Shown: positions 48,355 to 58,591 of the stretch, piece after piece | Position numbering within the stretch: the stretch's first letter is position 1 | Layout of the letters: every line of letters starts with the position of its first letter | From: Kurthia zopfii | Lineage (GTDB): Bacteria > Bacillota > Bacilli > Bacillales_A > Planococcaceae | Direction: 5' to 3' | DNA length: 64,000 nt | Assembly: GCF_003143955.1 (NCBI RefSeq) | Contig: NZ_QFVS01000001.1 | Coordinates: 140,292 to 204,291 of the forward strand | The notes under the pieces: generated by a model | What the model saw: the letters and a program-made list of their open reading frames with translations, nothing else | What the model was told of the DNA's origin: nothing | Databases searched by the model: none | Made by a program: the position numbers and the translations under genes

Positions 48355-48993
48355 GTGAGTGATATCGAACTCAACAAACGTCAGGAAGAAATATTGGAAA
48401 TCGTTAAAAATAACGGTCCGATTACCGGCGAGCAAATTGCAGAACGCCTTTTTTTAACACGTGCCACACTTAGACCCGACCTAGCAATCTTAACGATGGC
48501 AGGGTTTTTAGACGCGAGACCACGAGTTGGATATTTTTACTCTGGTAAGAAAACAGGGCAAGCAGTTGTTGAAAGTATGACGAACATGAAGGTCAAAGAT
48601 TTCCAATCAATACCTATTGTTGTAGCAGAAGATATGTCAGTTTATGATGCCATCTGTCAGATGTTTTTAGAGGATGTTGGCACTTTATTTGTTGTAGATA
48701 AAAATGCTTATTTAACTGGGGTCTTATCAAGAAAAGATTTACTGAGAACGAGCATAGGTAGTCAAGATTTAAACCACATTCCTGTACATATTATTATGAC
48801 AAGAATGCCGAATATTGCTTTTTGTTTTAAATCAGATGGTTTAATTCAAGCGGCGAATAAGTTAATAGAGAGACAAATCGATGCATTACCCGTTGTTGTA
48901 GAACATCCAGATGGGTATGAAGTCGTCGGTAGAATGACGAAAACAAACATTACACGCGCGTTTTTATCGTTAGCGGAAAACCACGATTTGTGA
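48355..48993 (+). CDS. ccpN: Gluconeogenesis repressor CcpN
   Basis: CcpN (212 residues, YqzB) represses gapB and pckA during glycolytic growth. An N-terminal helix-turn-helix (ELNKRQEEILEIVKNNGPIT ... LTRATLRPDLAILTMAG) is followed by two CBS domains (about 80-135 and 145-205). The start GTG 48355 gives the family N-terminus MSDIELNKRQ; the ribosome site GAGG is only two to three bases away, unusually close. ppsR follows 12 bases downstream, as in B. subtilis. Confidence 0.94.
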   Translation: MSDIELNKRQEEILEIVKNNGPITGEQIAERLFLTRATLRPDLAILTMAGFLDARPRVGYFYSGKKTGQAVVESMTNMKVKDFQSIPIVVAEDMSVYDAICQMFLEDVGTLFVVDKNAYLTGVLSRKDLLRTSIGSQDLNHIPVHIIMTRMPNIAFCFKSDGLIQAANKLIERQIDALPVVVEHPDGYEVVGRMTKTNITRAFLSLAENHDL

Positions 48994-49005
48994 GGTGATG
49001 CACCA

Positions 49006-49812
49006 ATGGAAAAAATTTTAGTATATGTCGTATCAGATTCAGTTGGAGAAACGGGCGAATTAGTTGCGAAAGCCGCAGTTAGTCAATTCCGACCAGGCCT
49101 TCAAAGTGTTGCATTCCAACGTTTTCCTCATGTCGAAAGTGCGGAACAACTTGTTGAAATTGTGCAATTAGCTGCTTCTCAAGAGGCATTAATCGTGTAT
49201 ACGCTCGTACAAGAGAATATGCGTAACACAATGAAGGAACAATGTGTAAAAGCAAATGTTGCTCATATTGATTTAATTGGTCCACTAATGGATATTTTAG
49301 CGGATTCATTACAAATTGAACCGATTGAAGAACCTGGCTTAGTTCGAAAATTAGATGATGATTACTTTAAAAAGATTGAAGCGATTGAATTCGCAGTAAA
49401 ATATGATGATGGCCGTGATCCGAGAGGGCTATTAAAAGCCGATATCGTTTTAGTAGGTGTATCAAGAACGTCGAAAACACCACTTTCTCAATTTTTAGCG
49501 CATAAACGCTTTAAAGTGGCGAATGTTCCTTTAGTACCCGAAGTCGAACCTCCAGAAGAATTATTTTTAGTTCCTCCAGAGAAATGTTTTGGCTTGGTTA
49601 TTTCACCAGAGAAATTAAACGGTATTCGCAAGGAAAGACTGATTGCACTTGGCCTAAATGACGGCGCGAGTTATGCGAAATTCGAACGTATAGATGAAGA
49701 AATTGCTCACTTCAAACGAGTGATTGATCGGATTGGCTGCCCTGTTATAGATGTAACGAATAAGGCAGTTGAAGAAACAGCGAACGATATTATGCATCGA
49801 TTGCAAAAATAA
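49006..49812 (+). CDS. ppsR: Pyruvate, phosphate dikinase regulatory protein (PPDK/PEPS type)
   Basis: A 268-residue DUF299 bifunctional kinase/phosphorylase (YqfL in B. subtilis) that switches a PEP-forming dikinase off and on by phosphorylating it with ADP. The unusual P-loop [12 protein letters not shown] is near residue 151. In Bacillus it modulates CcpN activity, and here it is co-transcribed with ccpN. Start ATG 49006 follows GAGGTGATG. No dikinase gene is in this window. Confidence 0.94.
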   Translation: MEKILVYVVSDSVGETGELVAKAAVSQFRPGLQSVAFQRFPHVESAEQLVEIVQLAASQEALIVYTLVQENMRNTMKEQCVKANVAHIDLIGPLMDILADSLQIEPIEEPGLVRKLDDDYFKKIEAIEFAVKYDDGRDPRGLLKADIVLVGVSRTSKTPLSQFLAHKRFKVANVPLVPEVEPPEELFLVPPEKCFGLVISPEKLNGIRKERLIALGLNDGASYAKFERIDEEIAHFKRVIDRIGCPVIDVTNKAVEETANDIMHRLQK

Positions 49813-49819
49813 GGTACGT

Positions 49820-49853
49820 AAGGAGTGGTCTTCTAAGACTGCTCCTTATTTTA
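49820..49853 (+). terminator. Terminator after ppsR
   Basis: AAGGAGTGGTCT and AGACTGCTCCTT pair (one G-U) around TCTA, then ATTTTA. Confidence 0.75.
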
Positions 49854-50089
49854 ATTGCTTATACGCGATTGTTTATTTGATTGAAAATTTAATGGAACTT
49901 TGTCCTCTTATTTACGTAAATAGTAGTAGATAAAAAAGTTTAGATGTTTTATAATGAAGAATCGTGGTAAAAACAAAGACAGTATCTTTCAGAGCCAATG
50001 AGATATTTTAAAAGAAAATCTCTCAAATTAGAAGGATATTGCGAACTTGTATTGAATAGAACATATAGCCAAGCAAAGATGGTGATAAA

Positions 50090-51916
50090 ATGGCTCAAAG
50101 AATACCAGAAGAATTAATCGAACAAGTACGCTCACAATCAGATATTGTAGATGTCATTAGTGGATATATGCAATTGACTAAAAGAGGTCGAAATTATTTC
50201 GGCTTATGTCCATTTCATGGAGAGCAGACACCTTCATTTTCAGTAAATAGTGATAAACAGATTTTCCACTGTTTCGGATGTGGTGCTGGTGGTAATGCCA
50301 TTACATTCATGATGGATATCGAAAATCTTTCATTCCAAGAAGCGGTTAGTAAGCTTGGAGATCAAGTCGGAGTTCAAGTTGAAGTGTCAAACACAGGTCA
50401 GCATGAGCGTCAAACTACACCGGTTTCCCCTGAAGAGGAACGAATGAAGGAAGCACATATTTTAGCAGCTGAATATTTCCAAAATCTACTATTAAATACT
50501 GAGCAAGGTGAAGAAGGTCTTAACTATCTTGAAGGCCGTGGTTTCACGCGTGACATGATTGAGACATATGGGATTGGTTGGAGTCTTCCAAATTGGGATG
50601 CTTTAACTACTTTGTTACAACATAAAGGTTTTACCCTTGATGAAATGGAACAATGTGGTCTCATCATTAAACGAGAAGATGGTTCTGGATATTTTGATCG
50701 ATTTAGAAGTCGTGTAATGTTTCCCATTCGAGATGATGTCGGGAAGATTATCGCATTTTCAGGTCGTGTCATTAATCAAGAGGGCGAAAATGCAAAATAT
50801 ATGAACAGCCCAGAATCACCTATATTTCATAAGAGCCAAGTCCTTTACAATTTAGACCAAGCCAGACCAATTGTTCGAAAAGAACGAAAACTCATTATTT
50901 TTGAAGGATTTATGGATGTTTTAGCAGCTAAAAATGCGGGTGTTCATAATGGAGTAGCAACAATGGGAACTTCATTAACGCCACAGCATATCCAAAAAAT
51001 CCGAAGAATAACGAATCAAATTATTGTTTGTTACGATGGCGATAATGCCGGCTGGGAGGCAGCAAAAAGAGCTGCAGATATGTTAACTGCAGAAAATTTA
51101 ACCGTTGAGGTTGCTGTACTTCCGGCAGGGTTAGACCCGGATGATTATATACGCAGTAATGGAGCGGAGAATTTCCGCGAAAAAATTATAGCGGAGCCAA
51201 TGTCATTTGTAAGTTATATGATGATGTATGCGAAGCGTAACAAAAACTTTCAATATCCGAATGATGTCCAGCAATATGCGGATGAAGCTTTATCTTATTT
51301 AACAACAGGCATTTCCCCAATTGAAAAAGAGCTTTACTTAAAGCAAATTTCAGAAGATACGCAAGTTTCGTTGGAAACTTTACAAGGTCAGTTACGTCTT
51401 AAAGAGACTCAAAGTAGTGATCGCGCAAATGCGACTCCACAAAAACACTTTAATGAGCCAAAGCAACTACAACAAGCGACGCCGAAAAAGTCTTATACAG
51501 CGATTGATCGTGCTGAAAGACTGTTATTGTCTCATATGCTTCATAGTTATGATGTCGTTGAGTCAATGAATTTAGAAGCTCCTTTTGTTCGAGAAGACTA
51601 TATAGCAATCTTTGTCCATTTGATGGGCTTTTATGAAACACATGATAAACCAGACTATCAGCGCTTTGCTGAAGTTGTTGAAGATCGTGAATTACGTAAG
51701 ATTGTCATGGAAGCTGCAATGGCTGATCGAGATCCGGATCATACTGATGAGGAAATTGCCGATTGTCTGAAACAAGTTAAAAAGTATAAAATCCAACAAC
51801 AAATAGCAGACAAGAAACACGCAGTCCAACAAGCTGAACAGCTGCGTGATTTACAAAGTGCAATTGCACTTTCTCAGGAAGTTATTGATTTAAAAAAATC
51901 ACTAGCATTACTTTAA
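50090..51916 (+). CDS. dnaG: DNA primase
   Basis: DnaG (608 residues) makes RNA primers at the replication fork. The N-terminal zinc domain ([13 protein letters not shown] then HCFGCGAGG), the TOPRIM catalytic core ([35 protein letters not shown]) and the C-terminal helicase-binding domain are complete. Start ATG 50090 follows a weak site (AAGATGGTGATAAA). rpoD follows 29 bases downstream: the macromolecular synthesis operon. Confidence 0.97.
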   Translation: MAQRIPEELIEQVRSQSDIVDVISGYMQLTKRGRNYFGLCPFHGEQTPSFSVNSDKQIFHCFGCGAGGNAITFMMDIENLSFQEAVSKLGDQVGVQVEVSNTGQHERQTTPVSPEEERMKEAHILAAEYFQNLLLNTEQGEEGLNYLEGRGFTRDMIETYGIGWSLPNWDALTTLLQHKGFTLDEMEQCGLIIKREDGSGYFDRFRSRVMFPIRDDVGKIIAFSGRVINQEGENAKYMNSPESPIFHKSQVLYNLDQARPIVRKERKLIIFEGFMDVLAAKNAGVHNGVATMGTSLTPQHIQKIRRITNQIIVCYDGDNAGWEAAKRAADMLTAENLTVEVAVLPAGLDPDDYIRSNGAENFREKIIAEPMSFVSYMMMYAKRNKNFQYPNDVQQYADEALSYLTTGISPIEKELYLKQISEDTQVSLETLQGQLRLKETQSSDRANATPQKHFNEPKQLQQATPKKSYTAIDRAERLLLSHMLHSYDVVESMNLEAPFVREDYIAIFVHLMGFYETHDKPDYQRFAEVVEDRELRKIVMEAAMADRDPDHTDEEIADCLKQVKKYKIQQQIADKKHAVQQAEQLRDLQSAIALSQEVIDLKKSLALL

Positions 51917-51945
51917 AAAAGAGTGCTAGGAGGAGGAAGACACCT

Positions 51946-53100
51946 ATGGCAGAAAAAGCTAAACGTACAAAGAAAGCAGTCGCAAAACCAACGAAAGTAG
52001 AACATGAACATTCTTTAGAGGACATGAAAAAAAGTCTTCTTGAAGCTGGTAAAAAAGCGGGCGAATTAACTTATAAAGAACTAGCCGATAAATTAAGTGC
52101 TTATGAAATGGAAGCCGATCAAGTAGAGGAATTCATTGATAAGTTAGAATCAAATGGTATCGAATTAGGCGGTAAAGAAGGCGACGAAGAAAACTTAGAA
52201 AGATTATTAAAAGCCGGCGACAATTCTGCTGAAACTTTTGATTTAAACGATTTAAGTGTCCCTCCAGGCGTTAAAATCAACGATCCAGTTCGTATGTATT
52301 TAAAAGAAATTGGTCGTGTAGATTTATTAACTGCTGAGCAAGAAATTAGTCTTGCTGAAAGAATTGAGCAAGGAGATGACGCTGCTCGTAAACGTCTAGC
52401 TGAAGCCAACTTACGTCTAGTAGTAAGTATTGCGAAACGCTACGTTGGTCGTGGTATGTTATTCCTTGATTTAATTCAAGAAGGTAATATGGGTCTAATT
52501 AAAGCCGTTGAAAAATTCGATTACCGCAAAGGTTTCAAATTCTCAACTTATGCAACATGGTGGATTCGTCAAGCGATTACCCGTGCGATTGCTGACCAAG
52601 CACGTACAATTCGTATTCCAGTGCATATGGTCGAAACAATCAATAAATTAATCCGTGTACAACGTTCATTACTGCAAGATTTAGGACGCGAACCATCACC
52701 TGAAGAAATCGGTGAAGAAATGGATCTTACGCCAGAAAAAGTGCGTGAAATCTTAAAAATTGCACAAGAACCAGTATCTCTTGAAACACCAATTGGTGAA
52801 GAAGACGATTCTCACTTAGGCGATTTCATTGAAGATTCTGAAGCGCAATCACCTTCAGATCACGCAGCATATGAGTTATTAAAAGAACAACTAGAAGATG
52901 TTTTAGACACATTAACTGACCGTGAAGAAAATGTACTACGTCTTCGTTTCGGTTTAGATGATGGCCGTACTCGCACACTCGAAGAAGTAGGTAAAGTATT
53001 CGGTGTAACGCGTGAACGTATCCGTCAAATTGAAGCAAAAGCATTACGTAAATTACGCCACCCATCACGTAGTAAACGTCTGAAAGATTTCTTAGAATAA
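51946..53100 (+). CDS. sigA: RNA polymerase primary sigma factor SigA (RpoD)
   Basis: A 384-residue housekeeping sigma factor. A short basic region 1.1, region 1.2 ([20 protein letters not shown]), region 2 ([31 protein letters not shown]), region 3 ([10 protein letters not shown]) and region 4 with the -35 recognition helix ([19 protein letters not shown]) are intact. Start ATG 51946 follows AGGAGGAGG. It ends the dnaG-sigA unit. Confidence 0.98.
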   Translation: MAEKAKRTKKAVAKPTKVEHEHSLEDMKKSLLEAGKKAGELTYKELADKLSAYEMEADQVEEFIDKLESNGIELGGKEGDEENLERLLKAGDNSAETFDLNDLSVPPGVKINDPVRMYLKEIGRVDLLTAEQEISLAERIEQGDDAARKRLAEANLRLVVSIAKRYVGRGMLFLDLIQEGNMGLIKAVEKFDYRKGFKFSTYATWWIRQAITRAIADQARTIRIPVHMVETINKLIRVQRSLLQDLGREPSPEEIGEEMDLTPEKVREILKIAQEPVSLETPIGEEDDSHLGDFIEDSEAQSPSDHAAYELLKEQLEDVLDTLTDREENVLRLRFGLDDGRTRTLEEVGKVFGVTRERIRQIEAKALRKLRHPSRSKRLKDFLE

Positions 53101-53137
53101 AGTCAGTTTATATTTTTAGGAAAATATGACTTAATGA

Positions 53138-53186
53138 AAAGCACCTCAAATGATAGAAGAGACTATCATTTAGAGGTGCTTTATTT
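53138..53186 (+). terminator. Terminator after sigA
   Basis: AAGCACCTC plus AATGATAG pair with CTATCATT plus GAGGTGCTT across a small loop, then TATTT. The ISL3-like remnant begins directly after it. Confidence 0.88.
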
Positions 53187-53424
53187 GGTTCTACAATAAA
53201 TAACGTTGGTGAAGAAAAAGCACCGATCTCTCATCAGATCGGTGCGGAAACTTCAGTAACGTTATTTTTATTCGAAAAAATAGAAAACAAGTGAGTTTCC
53301 CTATAGAATAAAAGTCTCGAACCAATAAACTAAGGGGGAGAATCACTTGTCTATTAATCATGATATTCGAAATTTACTCGATATTCAAGACCTAAATATT
53401 CACAACAACATTTGACGCAAAGCC
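53187..53424 (+). mobile_element. Internally deleted ISL3-family element (miniature remnant)
   Basis: The left end GGTTCT...AAATAACGTTGGTGA matches the terminal repeat of the element at 63874 (GGCTCTTTGTCAAATAACG, TTGGTGA). The right end ATTTGACGCAAAGCC is close to the complement of that repeat. Between them lie a hairpin (GCACCGATCT/AGATCGGTGC) and the first 22 codons of an ISL3-type transposase (TTG 53347: SINHDIRNLLDIQDLNI), which stop at TGA 53413. The rest of the transposase is missing. No 8-bp target repeat is visible. Confidence 0.7.
53347..53415 (+). pseudogene. ISL3-family transposase, N-terminal 22 codons only
   Basis: TTG 53347 after AAGGGGGAGAAT begins SINHDIRNLLDIQDLNIH, the characteristic N-terminus of ISL3-family transposases, normally about 400-480 residues. 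The frame ends at TGA where the element's right end begins, so the gene is an internal-deletion remnant. Confidence 0.65.
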
Positions 53425-53496
53425 AAAAAAATAAATTTTGTTAAAATTAGAATGTTAGAAATGTAATTGCATATTTTCACAAAAATACTCCTCTTA

Positions 53497-55330
53497 CTAG
53501 GGTGTAAAATAAGGGATACTAAAGGTAAAGACAGAGCCAACATTTTGCACACAATCAACATACAGTTGACCATTATGATTCTCAATTATATGCTTACATA
53601 CAGCTAAACCAATTCCTGAAGAGTCAGTAGAAAGTGCTTTTGACTTTGTATAGTTAACATCGAAAATAAAAGGGAGATGTCTTGGATCGATGCCACTGCC
53701 AGTATCACGTATAATAAAATCGACATATTCATCACGTTTGATCATGGAAAATGAAATTGAACCTGCTTTTGTATGCTTTACCGCATTTTGAATTAAATTC
53801 ATTAATACTTGTTCAATCCTTTGTAAATCAATAGAAAGCAATAATTCACCTTCGAGCTCCATCTCACTTGAATAATTCAAATGTGTTTGATTTACATCAA
53901 ATAAAAGCTGGGAGTTAAGGTCGAAAAAAAGACTTTGTGCAGACCAAGTTTCAAAATTCATTTGGAAAGTTCCAGTTTCTAATTTAGATAAGTCAAATAA
54001 ATCTTGTATCATTTGATTCATTGAAAATAATTTTTCTCTACTTCGTACTAAATAATCTTCAACTACCTTGGGTTCAGTTACAATTCCGTCAACGAGTAAA
54101 TCAATAAACCCTATAACTGAAGTAAGTGGTGCTCTTAAATCATGTGAAATTAATTTAAATGAATTTTGTAGATTGTTCTTTGAATATTCTATATTCTGAT
54201 TAGTCTCAAGTAATTTATTATTTAATTGTATGAGTGAATCTGTTCTGTTTTGAATAATGGATTCTAAATTTGATACTATAGTATTTTGACTAATAAAGTG
54301 AACTATTTGTGTAGCAATCATTGTAACTCGTTGAATATCAGTATTTTTGAATGCGCTTGAAATATGATTGTTTTTAAAGGATAGGATAGCAGCAATTTCT
54401 TCATCTTGAATGATTGGTAAATAAAATACTGATTTCGAATTATTTGAATTTAGATTGAATGATAGAATATTGTCGTCAGTATTAATTTGGACTAACTCAC
54501 GACTATTTGAAACTAAATTCAGTATATTTTCTGTGTTTGGATCGACAAGATGAAATGCCAAAAGATCTTTACAAATTACTTTTGAGAAACTTTGTGTTGT
54601 CACAATAAAATCAATTTCTTGAACTGAATAATTATACCAAGTACATTTTGTCGCACCAGAATTTTTCAAAAGTAATAAACAAGCTGAGTTTAATAAATGA
54701 TCTATTGAAAAATCTTCCGTATAAAGTTGTGTGAATTCACTAATTAAAGGTAAATCTGAGTTACTCGGCACTGTCGAATTGGAATTAAAAATAGTGTTAG
54801 AAAAATGAGGGTTTATTCTTTTCCATTCAGCAATAATATTTTTTGCTCCCCATTTCACTAATGCAAGAAACCCCTGTTCTAAATAACTTTTACCAGCAAT
54901 GACATTATCAATGGAAAAGCAATATAAAGCGGCTCTTTCACAACATATTGCTTCATCATGTAGGTGTTTATATTGTTTGCTAGTTTGTATTGAACGATCA
55001 TAACAAGAAAGAATTAATGAAGTATTGCAACTACTTCTTGCTTCTTCAGCTTTGAGTAAAAAATACATATGTTGAAAATTGTTGATTTGAAGTTTAGACC
55101 ATTTCTCAATAATCTTAATATTACGTTTCAGTTTAGATTTGAATTTTCTCATTTTTGTTTTTGATACCTGCATTTGATCAACTTCATCAAAGTAAACTAA
55201 ATCAAAAAGAGCGATTGATTGGATAAAAATAGTATGAGGCATAATAGGAAGTACAGAAACGCTTTGTTCAAAATCTATTAATTTTAATAAATAATGTTTC
55301 AATTGAATTTTCTCTTTCAATAGAAATGCA
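53497..55330 (-). pseudogene. Sensor histidine kinase lacking its N-terminal part, cut by the IS256-family element
   Basis: About 610 codons remain. The first ~200 residues (CCERAALYCFSIDNVIAGKSY) are the helical, TPR-like repeat region found in large hybrid Ser/Thr kinase-AAA ATPase-histidine kinases. A GAF domain (about 210-355), a coiled coil and the kinase core follow: SHDLRAPLTSVIGF (phospho-His box), NLIQNAVKHT (N box), DTGSGIDP and GIGLAVCKHI (ATP lid boxes). The frame opens inside the IS end (a TTG at 55341), so the natural start and the upstream domains are missing. It has no paired intact regulator nearby. Confidence 0.75.
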
Positions 55331-55420
55331 GGGACTGTCAATATTTTTGTGTAAATGACTTTTCAACCTTTCAAGGTAGATGACCACTTTTGTATTCAAA
55401 TAGACTTGTTCGAAGCTTTG

Positions 55421-55466
55421 ATTTGGATATCTAGGAAAGGGCTAGCCCTTTCCTAGATATCCAAAT
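55421..55466. repeat. Perfect 46-bp palindrome inside the IS256-family element
   Basis: ATTTGGATATCTAGGAAAGGGCT... is an exact inverted repeat centred at 55443/55444 (GGGCTAGCCC). It lies between the transposase stop and the left IS end, where it could stop transcription entering or leaving the element, though it lacks a T-run. Confidence 0.85.
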
Positions 55467-55486
55467 TTCGCGCTGGCTCGTCCCGG

Positions 55487-56683
55487 TTAGTTTGTCGGTT
55501 CGTGCAGTTGCTCAAACATCTCTTCTAGTTTGGCACGGGCCTGATTAAAACCGATGTGACAACGTGTGGCGAAACGTTGATTGTAGTCTTCGAACTGTGC
55601 CACTAAGAAGCGTTCCAGTGATTCTTCGTTCGGAAACTGTTCCTTACGCTTCGTATATTTTTTGATTTGTTTATTAAAAGATTCAATTAGATTTGTCGAG
55701 TAGATGCTTCGCCAAATTGCTTTTGGAAACTGATAAAACGTGAGTAAATACGGATTATCAAGTAAGCTCTGTGTAACTTTTTTATACGATTTGCTCCATT
55801 TCTCGCAGAATTGCCCAAGTGCTAGCGCAGCTGCTTCGGCGTCCTTGGCCTGGTGAATCGTTTTAAAATCTTCGCAGACTTCCTTGCGATCCTCTACGCG
55901 CACTTTATGCATGATATTGCGACCGACATGAACTAAACATACTTGATATTTGGCCTTTGGAAAGACACTAATAACAGCGTCAGCCATGCCTTTTAAGCCG
56001 TCTGATACGAATAATAAGACGTCTTCTACACCACGGTCTTTCAGCTCTTCTACTAGCTCTTTCCAGTTGTAAGCAGACTCCGTTGGGGCAATCGTGTAAG
56101 CGAGCACTTCTTTAGAGCCGTCTTCGCGAATACCAACAGCGATATAGACGGCTTCCTTTGACACCGTATCACGACGCACGGCAATATACGTTGCATCTAA
56201 ATACACGCATACATAGCGATTGTGCAGCGAACGTTTATTAAACGCTTCAACCGTTTCTGATACAGCTTTTGTCATGTTTGAAATCGTTTGTAGCGTATAA
56301 TGATGCCCGTACATTTTCTCGATTAATTGCGCGATTTCAGACATCGTAATCCCTTTTTTAAATAGGTGAATCACGGTATCTTCTAACGTATCGTTTGAGC
56401 GCTTATACGGAGCCACTGTCTGTTGTTTGAACTCGCCATTACGATCACGAGGGATTTGAATCGCTAAATCACCGTACTCCGTGTGAAGTGTACGCGAATA
56501 AGACCCATTGCGTGAGTTGCCTGAATTAAAGCCGATACGATCATATTTTTCATAATCAAGAAATTCGGTTAGTTCTGTCGCCAGTAGCGAATTGATTGCC
56601 ATTTCCAAGTGCGAACGAAAAACCTCGGTAATATCTTGTTTTTTCACTAGTGCATCGACAATTTCTGTTGTAAACTGATTCAT
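55487..56683 (-). CDS. IS256-family (mutator type) transposase
   Basis: A 398-residue DDE transposase. The N-terminal half is helical (FLDYEKYDRIGFNSGNSRNG is typical of the family), the catalytic core contains the aspartates of VYLDATYIAVR and FVSDGLKGMADAV and the glutamate after IYSTNLIESFNKQIK, the family's C-terminal signature. Length and domains are complete, so it may be active. ATG 56683 follows AGAGGTC. Its base composition is G+C richer than the flanks. Confidence 0.95.
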   Translation of the reverse strand: MNQFTTEIVDALVKKQDITEVFRSHLEMAINSLLATELTEFLDYEKYDRIGFNSGNSRNGSYSRTLHTEYGDLAIQIPRDRNGEFKQQTVAPYKRSNDTLEDTVIHLFKKGITMSEIAQLIEKMYGHHYTLQTISNMTKAVSETVEAFNKRSLHNRYVCVYLDATYIAVRRDTVSKEAVYIAVGIREDGSKEVLAYTIAPTESAYNWKELVEELKDRGVEDVLLFVSDGLKGMADAVISVFPKAKYQVCLVHVGRNIMHKVRVEDRKEVCEDFKTIHQAKDAEAAALALGQFCEKWSKSYKKVTQSLLDNPYLLTFYQFPKAIWRSIYSTNLIESFNKQIKKYTKRKEQFPNEESLERFLVAQFEDYNQRFATRCHIGFNQARAKLEEMFEQLHEPTN

Positions 56684-56790
56684 AGGGAAGACCTCTTTTC
56701 TAGGATTAGTTGTGGTGACTTAATTCTACCAAGAAAAGGTCTTCCTTTTTTATTGAAATTTTTCATTTACACAAAATATTTTATACTCTC

Positions 56791-57064
56791 GGTTTATTAT
56801 GACAGTAAAGAAGTATATAAAAAAGGAGAGTTAATACCTTTATTTGTTAAAGAGAAAAATTTATTGTTTTATTTACTTGAAAATAAAGGGCGAATATTGA
56901 GCCTTGACCAAATAATTGATCGTGTTTGGGGAGTTGACGGGGTTGAGGACACAAAAGTTGTTTCTGTAAACATTAGTACGCTAAGAAGGAAATTGGAGGA
57001 CAATCCATCGAAACCGGTATATATCCACACAAAAAGAGGATATGGGTATCAGTTTTCAATGTGA
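56791..57064 (+). pseudogene. OmpR-type response regulator, DNA-binding domain only
   Basis: The remaining ~90 codons are the C-terminal winged helix of an OmpR/PhoB regulator: IPLFVKEKNLLFYLLENKGR, LDQIIDRVWG, VSVNISTLRRKLED, HTKRGYGYQFSM. The receiver domain is missing, because the reading frame runs leftwards straight into the IS256-family right end (the first 12 in-frame codons are IS sequence). It has no start or ribosome site of its own. Confidence 0.8.
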
Positions 57065-57256
57065 AATTAAACAATGTAGGTTTTTTCAATAGTTTATCTT
57101 CTATAAGGATAATTTTTGAATATCGTAGATTAGCAGTATTATTTCTCATAGGCATACCTTGTCATAAGCATATAAAAAGTGTAAGTAGTGTGTGTTTTCA
57201 ATTGTATTTAATACCATTCGCATAGTTATTAACTGAAAATTCTTGGAATATTAGTG
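57065..57256. other. Gene-free spacer after the broken regulator
   Basis: About 190 A/T-rich bases without a reading frame or recognisable signal, ending at a strong hairpin. Confidence 0.5.
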
Positions 57257-57307
57257 CATATCCCCTTTACTAATGAAAGTTCATTAGTAAAGGGGATATG
57301 TGTTTTT
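57257..57307. terminator. Strong 20-bp hairpin terminator
   Basis: CATATCCCCTTTACTAATGA pairs perfectly with its complement around AAGT; TGTTTTT follows on the plus strand. It would end transcription of the broken regulator region before the next gene. Confidence 0.85.
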
Positions 57308-57369
57308 CTAAAATATAAAAGAATGCTACCGATAAAATACATAGATAGCCTTAAATAAGGAGGGCAACT

Positions 57370-57945
57370 ATGGAAAAGGATCAACAGAAGAAAGCGGTTA
57401 TTTTAAAAGAAATTTCATTTTGGAAAACGAATAGTCTTTTGCCTGAACATTATTGTGATTTTTTAACACAATTATATACAGAGGGGAAATCTTTAACTGA
57501 AGAAGGAGAGAAGCATCTGGCTGAACAGTCAATTCTTCAAACCGAAAAAGCATCATTAGGTAAGACCTTTGTGCTAGTTCTTTCTGTTCTACTCGTAATC
57601 GCTTCTATAGCATTAATGTTCATTTTCTCGCAGAACTTTGTCTGGGTTCCGATGATTATTAGTGCCGTATTACTAATTGGAGTCGCTTCATACATATTAA
57701 AAACCGCTCATAATCCAACTTTAACAACTACATTTGCCTATGCGACAGCGGCGTTACTATTATTTTCGATATCGGTTAAACTTGCTGGATTATTTGCCCC
57801 AGAAAACCAAATTGCGATCTGGGCAGTATTAATAATGAATTGTTTAATCTGGTTAATTGTTGGGATTTCTCGAAAACTAATTTATTTCACGATTTCTGGC
57901 GTACTTGGCATACTCGTAATCGTTTTTTATTGGATCTTCGCATAA
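57370..57945 (+). CDS. Multi-span membrane protein, unknown
   Basis: A 191-residue protein with a soluble helical N-terminus of about 65 residues (ISFWKTNSLLPEHYCDFLTQ, then YTEGKSLTEEGE) and about five to six membrane spans after it (first at about 68-87). The N-terminal 'W...LLP..Y..FL..LY..G' style resembles the start of DUF2157-like membrane proteins, but I cannot confirm this. ATG 57370 follows AAGGAGGGC. It is the last gene before cccA and looks intact, unlike the genes to its left. Confidence 0.65.
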   Translation: MEKDQQKKAVILKEISFWKTNSLLPEHYCDFLTQLYTEGKSLTEEGEKHLAEQSILQTEKASLGKTFVLVLSVLLVIASIALMFIFSQNFVWVPMIISAVLLIGVASYILKTAHNPTLTTTFAYATAALLLFSISVKLAGLFAPENQIAIWAVLIMNCLIWLIVGISRKLIYFTISGVLGILVIVFYWIFA

Positions 57946-58099
57946 ATCCTTATCCATTTATGTCGCATTTGGAAATTTTTATGAATAGATTGTAGAAATT
58001 GGATATTATTACTTTTCGTTTTAGCTCACATGAAGTACAATGAAATTGTTGAGTAATTCTATTATGAGAAAAAAATTCAATTTTTAGGGAGGGCTATTT

Positions 58100-58483
58100 A
58101 TGAAGAAAAATCCTGTTGTACCTTATCTACTTATTATCGCTTTTGGTTTAGGCCTTATTTTCTTTATGTCTTTAAGCGGTGCAGATAAGAAAAATGAAGC
58201 AGCTAAGAAGGAAGATGCAAAAACTGAACAAACTGGTGGCGACAAAGAGTCAGCAAGTTCAGGAGAAGCAGATCCGAAAGCAATCACATCTGCAAAATGT
58301 ATTAGTTGTCACGGTGATGATTTAAAAGGAAGTATGGGACCATCACTTCACGGCACTGGTTTAAAAGCAGCTGACGTTGAAAAAGTTATTAAAGATGGTA
58401 AAGGTAGTGGCATGCCGGGCGGACTTTTAACGGAAGACGCAGAAATTAAGGCAGTTGCCAAGTATATTGAAGGTTTGAAATAA
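58100..58483 (+). CDS. cccA: Cytochrome c550
   Basis: A 127-residue membrane-anchored c-type cytochrome of the respiratory chain. An N-terminal anchor (about residues 8-25), a Lys/Glu/Ala-rich linker and a heme domain with C-I-S-C-H near residue 70 and the axial methionine in GSGMPGGLL near 108. Start ATG 58100 follows AGGGAGGGC. In B. subtilis cccA also follows sigA closely. Confidence 0.94.
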   Translation: MKKNPVVPYLLIIAFGLGLIFFMSLSGADKKNEAAKKEDAKTEQTGGDKESASSGEADPKAITSAKCISCHGDDLKGSMGPSLHGTGLKAADVEKVIKDGKGSGMPGGLLTEDAEIKAVAKYIEGLK

Positions 58484-58488
58484 TTCGA

Positions 58489-58528
58489 AACGTAGTAATG
58501 CTAATAAACATTAGCGTTACTACGTTTT
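58489..58528 (+). terminator. Terminator after cccA
   Basis: AAACGTAGTAATGCTAAT pairs with ATTAGCGTTACTACGTTT (one G-U), loop AAAC, then TTCTTTC. Confidence 0.8.
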
Positions 58529-58591
58529 CTTTCTTTTCATTCATTAAATTATTCGCTACAATATGATATGTAGAAGGGAGGGCATAGATCA

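Larger units (their letters stand above)
55331..56790 (-). mobile_element. IS256-family insertion sequence
   Basis: About 1460 bp, containing one intact transposase and imperfect terminal inverted repeats of about 28 bp sharing the inner core GTGTAAATGA: GGGACTGTCAATATTTTT at the left end (55331) and, inverted, GAGAGTATAAAATATTTT at the right (56790). No target-site repeat is visible (left flank AGAAATGCA, right flank GGTTTATTA), which suggests a deletion or rearrangement after insertion. The exact ends are uncertain by a few bases. Confidence 0.8.
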
